NCBI GenBank assembly: GCA_902727905.1
Contig: CACVAR010000119.1
Location: forward strand, 1-7,242
Length of the DNA: 7,242 nt
Origin: an uncultured Sulfurovum sp.
Lineage (GTDB): Bacteria > Campylobacterota > Campylobacteria > Campylobacterales > Sulfurovaceae
Direction of reading: 5' to 3'
Part shown: piece after piece, positions 1 to 6,900 of the stretch
Numbering within the stretch: the stretch's first letter is position 1
Layout of the letters: each line of letters opens with the position of its first letter
The notes under the pieces: generated by a model
Told to the model about the DNA's origin: nothing
The model's database searches: none
What the model saw: the letters and a program-made list of their open reading frames with translations, nothing else
Translations under genes and position numbers: made by a program

Positions 1-34
1 TCTCTTATGAACAGAGAAAAAGAGCATTTCCTAG

Positions 35-832
35 TTAGCCAAACATCCCACCAAACAAACTTTTATCTTTCTTCTCAATCCCCAAACGTTCAAACACCTT
101 TTCTAATTTAAACGCTGCTTCATGGAACAGTGCTGTATTTCGTTGAGGTACTTTAGCTACATCCAAATCAGAAGCATCTATGTAGTTACTATAATGTAAC
201 TCTACTTGAACACTCTCAACCACATCTTCAACAGCGTAACTTTTAGTAATGTACCCACCAATGAAAACATCATTCTTAACCGTTTCAAAATTTTCACTGA
301 TAAAGGCATTATAAAGTGTAGTAAAAAATTCATCTGAACAAGTCGTACCATTTCTGTTTCCAAGACATACATCAGCCGAGACTGGTCCCATAAACGAATG
401 TAAATCTATAAGATAAACCTTCCCAAACTTCTTTACTTTCTCAATAATCAAGGCTTCCAATTCAGCATGATAAGGTTTGTAATATCGCTCTATTCTTCGG
501 TCTATCTCTTCTTCACTGGGTTTCAAAGCATAAATCTCTTCATCCCATGTGTTTGTCTCATACACAATGGAGTCTCTATAGTTTCCAAACTTATTCGCTA
601 ACAATGGACGGTTAACATCCACCACATACCGACTGTGAGGAGTAGAGATGGTGTTTACTTTGTAGTGTTTTAAAAAACCATACAACTCATTTAAATGCCA
701 ATCAACATTGGGTAAAAACTTCCATGACTGAGGTGTTAACTGCCACTCCATCTGAGAAGTCAACAACTCCCCACTATGAGGAATGGAAAAGATGTAAGGC
801 GAATCTTCATTTTTAATTTTTATGTCACTCAT
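35..832 (-). CDS. N-formylglutamate amidohydrolase family protein
   Basis: This complete 265-aa protein belongs to the N-formylglutamate amidohydrolase (FGase, HutG2-like) family, zinc-type hydrolases that in characterised members release formate from N-formyl-L-glutamate in histidine breakdown. Family hallmarks are visible in order: IPHSG (residues 17-21), D44 and H46 in VDWH, SRYVVDVNR (67-75), YYKPYH (117-122), DLHSF (143-147), D154 followed by GNRNGTTC, and VQVELHYS ending near residue 215. The Asp/His/Glu residues in these motifs are the likely metal and catalytic ligands. The length is normal and no signal peptide is seen, so it is cytoplasmic. It starts 17 nt after the hicA stop on the same strand and may be co-transcribed with it. 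The ATG at 832 has only a weak Shine-Dalgarno; the strong AGGAGG at 858-863 is 25 nt away and better placed for a short out-of-frame ORF. No other hut genes are visible, so the real substrate is uncertain. The family assignment is secure. Confidence 0.9.
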   Translation of the reverse strand: MSDIKIKNEDSPYIFSIPHSGELLTSQMEWQLTPQSWKFLPNVDWHLNELYGFLKHYKVNTISTPHSRYVVDVNRPLLANKFGNYRDSIVYETNTWDEEIYALKPSEEEIDRRIERYYKPYHAELEALIIEKVKKFGKVYLIDLHSFMGPVSADVCLGNRNGTTCSDEFFTTLYNAFISENFETVKNDVFIGGYITKSYAVEDVVESVQVELHYSNYIDASDLDVAKVPQRNTALFHEAAFKLEKVFERLGIEKKDKSLFGGMFG

Positions 833-849
833 TTAAATTACCAAACATT

Positions 850-1080
850 CTAGCTTTCCTCCTCAATTATCTTTATAACCTGCTTTACATAAATCACCTT
901 TACGGGCTTTTTATAAGGAATGGTTAAAGACGTAGCATTCTCTTTAGTGAATACATAATGACTTCCACCAGTATTACTAGCTGTATATCCAAGATTCTCT
1001 AAAATCTTTCTCAAATCTTCAAATCTTACATTTTTAGGATTATTCTTTATAGCTTCTATTAGTTTTTCTTTTTTACTCAT
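850..1080 (-). CDS. hicA: HicA-type toxin (mRNA interferase)
   Basis: This 76-aa protein is of the HicA/YcfA-like family, small double-stranded-RNA-binding-fold toxins that cleave mRNA when not held by HicB. The family signature is clear: a helix-rich start with FEDLRKILENLGY (residues 20-32), then GGSHYVF (38-44) with the conserved catalytic-type His41, a TIPYKKPVKVIYVKQVI segment typical of the HicA C-terminal half, and a final helix. Nothing is truncated and the catalytic histidine is present, so the toxin looks active. Its ATG lies inside the end of the methylase-like gene (8-nt overlap, 1073-1080). An AGGAG Shine-Dalgarno sits 9 nt upstream of the ATG within that gene, so translation is probably coupled to it. 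Unlike the usual hicAB operon, hicB is not adjacent but is divergent, about 1.9 kb away. Activity is inferred from the family; identification is strong. Confidence 0.92.
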   Translation of the reverse strand: MSKKEKLIEAIKNNPKNVRFEDLRKILENLGYTASNTGGSHYVFTKENATSLTIPYKKPVKVIYVKQVIKIIEEES

Positions 1081-2821
1081 GGTCTAAATCTCCTAAAAAA
1101 TTTGTGTTTATATTATTAATCTTTTCTTTAAGACATTCAACTTCTTTATATAGTAAAACTTCTTCTTCAAAATTTTGCATAGCTTTTTCTTGCTCTTTTC
1201 TACTTGGTATTGGTACTTTTAACTCTTTAATCTCCTTTGTTGTGATTTGAGGCATAGTTGTTCCTGTACTCAATTTCTTTAATAAACTCTGTCCAATATT
1301 TGACTTTAAAAACATGTATAAATACTTAGGCTCAATAATATGTGGTACATTTAACCGAATTACTTGTATTGCTTGTGAAGCTATCATAGGTGCTTTAATA
1401 TCTCCAATCAGAGCAACTTTTCCAATCGTTCCTTTAGTACTTACAAGAATATCATTTGGAAATAGTCTATACGTTAGATATTTACTATGTTGTTGCTTAA
1501 TCTTTTTTACTCTTCCACACTCTAGAGTAAAGCCAAATGTATTAAAATCACTAGGAGATATTTCATAAGTAGGTGTACCCTCTAATTCATCTTCAATAAG
1601 TTGAGATTTTCTTACAGTAGCAATCTCTTGTACACTTTGACTACTATAGTTATCTAATATTTTAGAAATGCGTATATCTTCTTTAGAAAAAATATACCTA
1701 TTGATAGAAAGTGAGTAGTTATTTTCTATTATCTGAAAACTTGGAACTACAGAAGCTATATTCTCTACTTCTTTCTTTTCTTTGTACATTTCAATAATTT
1801 TATCTATTTTATTTAAAACAAGTTGTCTCCCCTTTTTCTCAATAAACTGTTTATCTTCTAAATTCATAAAATAAACATTATTGTGATTTTTCTTTTTATT
1901 TATAACAAAAAAAGTTGTTTGCACGCCCGTTCCAATAAGTAGATTTGAGGGAAGTTGAACAATGGCTTCTAACCAATTATTACCCATTAAATACTCTCTA
2001 AATTTCTCTTCAACTCCTCCCCTAAAAGTAACCCCTGTAGCCATTAAGACAACTGCTTTTCTTCGTGTTTGAGCTAAAATATGTTCAAAATGAGCAACAT
2101 CTAAACTCCCTTTTCCTTGATAAATTCTAAATCTATTATAAATATCATCCTTAAAAGAAGAAGAAATACTCTTTGCTCCTATAGGAGGGAAGGAGACAGT
2201 ACAATCAAAACCTTTCAGTCTATCTCCTTCAATAAAAGATGGCTTATCTAAGATATCTGTTCTATTAAACTCTATATCTACATCATCTAATATTTTTATT
2301 ATTTCAATTATCAATTCATCAGCATGAGACTCTGCAAATATCTTTTTTTCTGTATAATATGCTACATTAAAACTATTACTAAAGGGTGCGTACAATTCAG
2401 AATAGTTTGTATTTAACAACTTAACACCTAACTCAGCTACTTGATTAGAAATATAATAATCTCTACCATATTTTCCTAACATATCTACGAATACATCATA
2501 AAGCTTTAAAAAGGTTCGTTCTTGAAATACAAACTCAATAATTAACAAAAATGATTTTTCTGATAACTTATCAATTTTGACAGACTTATCAAAAGCTTCA
2601 AAAAGATAAAATTCTTCTGATAACTCTCTAAAAACATAATCTAAATCTCTAATATTCAATTCTTTTCTTGAATGTTCAAATCGAAATCTTTTATCCGTAA
2701 CTTCATTGTTTGATAAAACTCTCCAAGCTCTAAAAAAATAAACCAATTTAATACTCTCTTCTTGAGTAAATCCATCATTTCCCAATACTTTTATTAAAAA
2801 TTCTAAATTTTCTTTAAACAT
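1073..2821 (-). CDS. Degenerate HsdM-type N6-adenine methyltransferase fused to a type I S-type specificity domain
   Basis: This 582-aa protein has the layout of a type I modification subunit joined to half a specificity subunit. Residues 1 to about 120 form a helical N-terminal part. Residues 121-375 follow the HsdM Rossmann-like fold: YYISNQVAELGVKLL (122-136) matches the usual YTPxxV helix, and WLEAIVQLPSNLLIGTGVQTTFFVI (283-307) is a clear HsdM signature. Residues about 395-545 are a single target recognition domain (DILVSTKGTIGKVAL at 457-471, MPQITTKEIKELKVPIPS at 523-540), followed by a helical spacer to about 573. The catalytic parts are lost: the SAM-binding DPxCGSGG stretch reads APFSNSF (145-151), and NPPF reads FPPI (211-214), with Phe in place of the catalytic Asn. 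It is therefore predicted to bind DNA but not methylate it. The ATG at 2821 has AGGAAG about 6 nt upstream. The downstream hicA overlaps its stop, and no HsdR is present in the window. The domain calls are strong; inactivity is inferred from the motifs. Confidence 0.85.
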   Translation of the reverse strand: MFKENLEFLIKVLGNDGFTQEESIKLVYFFRAWRVLSNNEVTDKRFRFEHSRKELNIRDLDYVFRELSEEFYLFEAFDKSVKIDKLSEKSFLLIIEFVFQERTFLKLYDVFVDMLGKYGRDYYISNQVAELGVKLLNTNYSELYAPFSNSFNVAYYTEKKIFAESHADELIIEIIKILDDVDIEFNRTDILDKPSFIEGDRLKGFDCTVSFPPIGAKSISSSFKDDIYNRFRIYQGKGSLDVAHFEHILAQTRRKAVVLMATGVTFRGGVEEKFREYLMGNNWLEAIVQLPSNLLIGTGVQTTFFVINKKKNHNNVYFMNLEDKQFIEKKGRQLVLNKIDKIIEMYKEKKEVENIASVVPSFQIIENNYSLSINRYIFSKEDIRISKILDNYSSQSVQEIATVRKSQLIEDELEGTPTYEISPSDFNTFGFTLECGRVKKIKQQHSKYLTYRLFPNDILVSTKGTIGKVALIGDIKAPMIASQAIQVIRLNVPHIIEPKYLYMFLKSNIGQSLLKKLSTGTTMPQITTKEIKELKVPIPSRKEQEKAMQNFEEEVLLYKEVECLKEKINNINTNFLGDLDHE

Positions 2822-2830
2822 ATATCTTCC

Positions 2831-2848
2831 TAGTAAAGCTCTTACTTA
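2831..2848. promoter_or_regulatory. Operator-like inverted repeat O2, downstream of the methylase-like gene promoter
   Basis: The core AGTAA-N5-TTACT occupies 2832-2846. The right half, GCTCTTACTT (2838-2847), is an exact inverted copy of AAGTAAGAGC at 2886-2895 in the other operator. It lies in the predicted 5' leader of the minus-strand transcript, just after the expected start point near 2849. A bound protein here would block transcription. HicB, through its ribbon-helix-helix domain, is the likely binder; that is inference. Confidence 0.55.
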
Positions 2849-2855
2849 TTGAGAA

Positions 2856-2884
2856 AGTATAACAATATTTCTTTCTTCTGTCAA
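2856..2884 (-). promoter_or_regulatory. Sigma70-type promoter of the methylase-like gene and hicA
   Basis: Read on the minus strand, a perfect -35 box TTGACA (2884-2879) is followed by 17 nt and a -10 box TATACT (2861-2856), one base from consensus. The expected start is near 2849, giving a leader of about 27 nt with the AGGAAG ribosome site before the ATG at 2821. Such a full -35 box is notable in so AT-rich a background. Its placement between two copies of a palindrome implies tight repression. Confidence 0.75.
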
Positions 2885-2904
2885 GAAGTAAGAGCCTTAC
2901 TTCT
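2884..2904. promoter_or_regulatory. Operator-like perfect inverted repeat O1, abutting the -35 box
   Basis: Two perfect 9-bp half-sites, AGAAGTAAG and CTTACTTCT, are separated by the 3-nt spacer AGC. The repeat overlaps the outer base of the -35 box of the methylase-like gene. Its core AGTAA-N5-TTACT recurs in O2, with centres 55 bp apart (about five helical turns), so two bound repressors would face the same side of the DNA. It does not end in a T-run and sits between divergent genes, so it is not a terminator. Confidence 0.65.
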
Positions 2905-2957
2905 ATTTTATGCTCAAATTTCATTGCTGATTTAGATAAAACTCTAAAAATAGTATG

Positions 2958-2963
2958 TATAAT
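2958..2963 (+). promoter_or_regulatory. Probable -10 box of hicB
   Basis: A perfect TATAAT lies 43 nt before the hicB ATG, in a very AT-rich stretch. No good -35 box is seen at the right distance (GATAAA at 2935-2940), which is common for Campylobacterota promoters. This would give hicB its own promoter, separate from that of the toxin operon. Confidence 0.45.
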
Positions 2964-3005
2964 AAATAATACACATATAAAAATATATGCCATAGGAAAA
3001 AAGAT

Positions 3006-3362
3006 ATGAAAACTATAAAAGATTATTTAAACCTAGACTATGAAATTATCATAAGAAAAGTATCTGAACAAGATGGTGGGGGATATTTTGCCTATTACAA
3101 AGACTTTAAAGGCGTAATGGGAGATGGAGAAACAGCCGATGAAGCAATGAAAGATGTTAAGTCTGCATTCTCTTGTTATCTAGAAGTTGCACTACAAAAT
3201 AAAGAAGAAATTAAAGAACCATCTCATCTAATGAAAACTAAACGAATCAATATTACTGTACCTATCTATGCTCTTGAAGAAATAGATACCTATGCAAAAA
3301 ATATAAATATGAATCGTAGTACATTTCTAGTTGAAAGTGCTTTAAAACAAATTAAAGCTTAA
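3006..3362 (+). CDS. hicB: HicB-type antitoxin with RHH DNA-binding domain
   Basis: This 118-aa protein has the standard HicB layout. Residues about 9-70 form the partial RNase H-like fold (LDYEIIIRKV, then GGGYFAYYKDFKGVMGDGETADEA, then a helix ending YLEVAL). A short linker follows (KEEIKEPSH). Residues about 79-116 form a ribbon-helix-helix DNA-binding domain (RINITVP strand, then two helices with NRSTFLVESAL). In the family the N-terminal part binds and neutralises HicA and the C-terminal part represses the operon. The ATG has AGGAAA 8 nt upstream. It is the only plus-strand gene here and is divergent from the methylase-like gene and hicA, an unusual arrangement because HicA and HicB are normally adjacent. 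Its TAA overlaps the stop of the convergent NIF3-like gene by 4 nt. Family and domain calls are strong; pairing with the HicA at 850-1080 is inferred from proximity. Confidence 0.9.
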   Translation: MKTIKDYLNLDYEIIIRKVSEQDGGGYFAYYKDFKGVMGDGETADEAMKDVKSAFSCYLEVALQNKEEIKEPSHLMKTKRINITVPIYALEEIDTYAKNINMNRSTFLVESALKQIKA

Positions 3363-3682
3363 AGACTACTCTTCATCTCAAAAACCCCATAAGCCACCTC
3401 TTCATAAGGGTGGGTATTTTTCATAGCCTTTACAGCACTTTCTAACTTCTCAGCCACACAAAGCATCTCTACTTTATACTCAGCTACTTTTTCAAGTTTA
3501 TCTTTTTCCCCTAAAAAAGGATTTGCCTCTTTTATGGGTCTAAACTGTCCTTGCCCTTTGGTTTGAAAAGAGCAGGCTTCATAGTTTCCTATTTGCCCTG
3601 CTCCTGCTGTGAACATGGCTTCTTTTACTACTTCACAATGCTCCAAAGGAACATAGAAAATGATTTGGTAATTTTTACTCAT
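3359..3682 (-). CDS. YqfO/NIF3-insert-like small protein
   Basis: This 107-aa protein matches the stand-alone form of the PII/CutA-like domain found inserted in YqfO/NIF3-family proteins (often annotated NGG1p-interacting factor NIF3-like). Signature motifs are GAGQIGNYEACSF (27-39), the GQGQFRP stretch (43-49) followed by ANPFLG, and HPYEEVAY near the C-terminus (91-98). The dinuclear-metal NIF3 core is absent, so it is not a full NIF3. The length is normal for the stand-alone family. The molecular function is unknown; a PII-like fold suggests small-ligand or metal sensing, but the sequence does not prove this. Its ATG overlaps the stop of the upstream lipoprotein gene in an ATGA arrangement, so the two are probably translationally coupled. 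Its stop overlaps that of convergent hicB. Confidence 0.85.
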   Translation of the reverse strand: MSKNYQIIFYVPLEHCEVVKEAMFTAGAGQIGNYEACSFQTKGQGQFRPIKEANPFLGEKDKLEKVAEYKVEMLCVAEKLESAVKAMKNTHPYEEVAYGVFEMKSSL

Positions 3683-3930
3683 CGGTTACATTTTTCTAGT
3701 TTCATCTCGGACAGTTGAATCTCTTTGTCCAAGCTGTTTTCATTGACCATTCCCACACTATTGCTTAGTGTCATTTTTGTCAGTAAAGATGCAGAGTTAA
3801 ATTTTTTCTCATTCTTTAACTCTGCAAGCTGTTTATCTAGTTCCAAACATTGAGGTTTATAAACTCTTTTACTAGAAGCACAACCCATTAAGAATATCAG
3901 TGTAATGATAAGTAGAAACCCTTTTTTCAT
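3679..3930 (-). CDS. Small lipoprotein of unknown function
   Basis: This 83-aa protein begins with a lipoprotein signal peptide: MKKG, a hydrophobic run of about ten residues, and the lipobox LMGC with the lipidated cysteine at position 17. The mature part is about 67 residues, charged and probably helical (LDKQLAELKNEKKF, LDKEIQLSEMKLEKC), with two more cysteines at 28 and 81 that might form a disulfide. A good ribosome site, AAGGGA (3937-3942), lies 6 nt before the ATG. It follows the RND permease stop after 27 nt and overlaps the NIF3-like gene, so it belongs to the same transcription unit. I do not recognise a family. A role as an accessory to the efflux pump is possible from context only. 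Confidence 0.8.
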   Translation of the reverse strand: MKKGFLLIITLIFLMGCASSKRVYKPQCLELDKQLAELKNEKKFNSASLLTKMTLSNSVGMVNENSLDKEIQLSEMKLEKCNR

Positions 3931-3957
3931 CTTTCATCCCTTTTTATTTTTAAATAA

Positions 3958-6900
3958 CTATATTGGAGAAAACAACCCTTTTTTCTCCTTCTCATCAACC
4001 CTATAGAGAACAGCAAACATCAATGGTACAAAATAAAGATTCAACACCGTAGCCCAAGCGATTCCAAAACCTAAAGAAATTGCCATGGGTTGTAAAATAA
4101 GTGCTTGACCAGAAGCAAAGAAAATTAAAGAGCCAAGACCTAAAACAGTTGTAACCGAAGTTAAAACAATAGGACGTAAACGCTGTCCAGCATAAAGTAA
4201 AATGTCAGCTTTATTTTTTGCTTTCCTCACAAATTCTAGCATAATAAGTCCATCATTAACAACAACCCCTGCTAAACCCACTATTCCCATGGCTCCCGTC
4301 ATGGTCATGTTCAGTCCCATTATCTTTGTTCCGACCAAAACACCTAAAATAGCAAGAGGGATAATAGACAAAATAATCAAAGGTTGCACAAAAGAGTTAA
4401 ACATCCAAACCAAAGTAATGAAGATTAAAAAAGCTGCTATCGCAGCTGCTTGTTTCATCTCTAAAACAATTTTGTCATTCGCTTCTTTCTCACCTTTTAT
4501 AATAACTTCAATGCCATCCTCAACCAACTCATCCAACAGAGGTTCTAAGGTTTTCATTACCTCTTCGGCAACTATTACTTCTTTGTCTACAGCTGCATAA
4601 AATGAATTAACTTTAGTAGCATCTTCTTTAAAAATACGCACAAAACTTTTTTTGTAGTAAAAATCGCAAACTTCTTTCAGAACAACTACTTGTCCATCTG
4701 GCGTGGTCAACTTAAAGTCTGAAAGTGTATTTTTTTCATCTTTATATTTGTCTTCAACTTTAACGCGTAAGAGTCCCTCTTTGTTAAACATCTTACTATA
4801 CTCAGCTTTAAAAAATGACCCTCTTAAAGCTTGGGTAATATAGTTTTCATTCAAGCCCAATGACTGTCCATATTCATTAACGCGAAGTTTTAACTCTCTT
4901 TCACCTTCGGTTGCATTGTTTCCAATGTCGCTCACACCTTTTATGGTTGCCAACTTCTTTTGAACCTTCGCTAAAGCAGCCAAAGCTTCTTCTTGTGATT
5001 TATGAGAAAAACCTATCTCGATGTCATTTCCAACCATACCTGTTTGTTGAGCATAAATGTTAAACTCTTCAAAAACTTTACGCCCCTCTTTATCTTTCAG
5101 CTCACGCATTTTTTCTAAAATACCTGCTTGGACTTCTTTAGCAACTGTTTGAGCTGAACGTTCACGTATCATATTTGAGTCATCATACTCTAAAGAAAAA
5201 ATAGGGTTAACATATTTGTCAAAAAAGTTCTCAGGTGCACGTTCATGTAAGTTTATGAAAATATGAAAAAGATTATCTCCTGTCTCAAAAGTTTTATCAG
5301 GATTCATCTTAAAACCAATAACTGAGGTAACAGAGTCCATATCTTCTTTTTTTAAGTACTCTAAGAGTTGCTCTTCAATGTTCGTTACATACTCTTCTGT
5401 CTCTTCTAAAGAGTTGTTAATGTTAACTCTACCATTTAAGTAAACTTGTTGTACATCAAACTCTGGCATAAGCTGAAACTTGGTGACCTTCGCAATGGCT
5501 GCAGTTGCGACAAGAATACTTCCCACCAGTATCAACAAGGCAAGTAATTTTGTATCTAAAAGTTTACCCAAAATAGCTCTGTACCACGTAGTTAGTTTTT
5601 TCCAAAACTTATTCTCTTTCTTCTGAATTTTTTCTACTTTTCCAATAGACAATAACTCTTTAGAGTGTAATGGCAAAAAGTAAAAAGCCTCAAACAGTGA
5701 AGAGATAAGTAAAATGGTAATCATAATAGGTAAAATCTTCATAAACATACCCATTTTACCAGTCATAATAAGAAGAGGTAAGAAAGCAAATACTGTAGTT
5801 AATGTGGCAGTTAAAATAGCTGGAAACATTTCTGTAGCACCGTCTATGGCTGCTTCTCTAGGATTTTTCCCCATTTCAACATGCCTGTAAATGTTCTCAG
5901 CCACAACTATGGCTTCATCCACCAGCATTCCAAGGGCAATCAACGCACCCATAAGACTTAACATATTGATGCTTTCACCCATTAAGTCAGCTGCTATGAG
6001 TGTTATCATAAAAGAGGCAAAAATTCCTACTGTAACAGCAAGTGCAATACGAATATTTAAGGTCAAAAGCAACGCTATCATAACCAGTATAAGTCCAAAC
6101 ATAATGTTTGAAGAGACTAGATTTAAACGATTTTTAATCCAAATGGACGTGTCTGTATAAGCTTCAAAAACCAGTTTTCCATCATACTTTGCATTATACT
6201 CAACTAGCACTTCTCTAACGCGTTTACTCAGCTCTATGGCATTACCATCTTTTGTTTTTTTAATATCTAAGGAAATATTTGCTTTAGAGTTAAAATGTGA
6301 AAGTTGCAAAGGATCAGCTAAACCAACATGAACAGAAGCAATATCGCTTAAATAAAAACGTTTACCATTCACAGAAAGTAAACTTTGCTCTAACTTCTCT
6401 TTACTCTTTTCACCATTAATTGTCGAAACATAAAGATGCTCTCCTTTTGCTTTCACTGTTCCCACAGGAAAAATAGACGACAAAGAACCAATAGCAGAAT
6501 AAACAGCTGATTTTGAAAGTCCATAGGCATCTATTTTCATTTGGTCAATGGTTATGAGTACTTCTTCATCTGACTCACCACGTATGACAATGTCTGCTAA
6601 ATTATCTACCAGTGTTAACTCATCTTTTAAATCATTAGCAGCATCTACTAACTCTTTCATGTTGTTACCACCAGCTACGGCAACTAAGACTAACGGGTAA
6701 TCATGCACCTTGACTTTAGCAATAGGTTCATCCATATCAGCAGGTAAATCACGTTTATTTTTCGCAATAATGTCTTTTACATCACCCAATACAGACTGAT
6801 TATCATTCCCAGGTAAAATCTCTGCTCGAATGGTAAAAAAACCATTTTGAATGGTAGAAAAGATGGTATCAATTTCTGAAATAGTTTTAAGGTCATCCTC

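Noticed and set aside
1..17. Small hairpin (TCTCT/AGAGA) after the amidohydrolase gene as a terminator
   Set aside because: The stem is only 5 bp, all A/T-C/G mixed and weak, and no T-run can be seen because the window ends.
1..27. Possible start of a further minus-strand gene (ATG at 27, nine codons to the window edge)
   Set aside because: AGGAA directly abuts the ATG, too close for a good ribosome site, and nine codons are not enough to support a gene.
1314..1568. 84-codon open frame on the plus strand
   Set aside because: It lies entirely antisense to the specificity domain of the methylase-like gene, shows no recognisable protein features, and is a shadow of that coding frame.
1073..2821. 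A functional type I restriction-modification locus
   Set aside because: No HsdR is present, the methylase motifs are lost, and only one target recognition domain is present.
833..3363. Target-site duplication TTAAA flanking the accessory block (833-837 and 3359-3363)
   Set aside because: A 5-bp A/T match is expected by chance in DNA this AT-rich, and no mobile-element gene accompanies it.
3394..3421. Intrinsic terminator for hicB inside the NIF3-like gene
   Set aside because: The 5-bp stem with a 10-nt loop is weak and the T-run is interrupted; it is noted as a possibility but not listed as a feature.
4202..4600. 132-codon open frame on the plus strand
   Set aside because: It is antisense to the C-terminal part of the RND permease; the low-complexity Ser/Thr/Ile-rich translation is typical of a shadow ORF.
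5891..6160. 89-codon open frame on the plus strand
   Set aside because: It is antisense to the TM2-TM4 region of the RND permease, and its composition reflects the reverse of membrane-segment codons.
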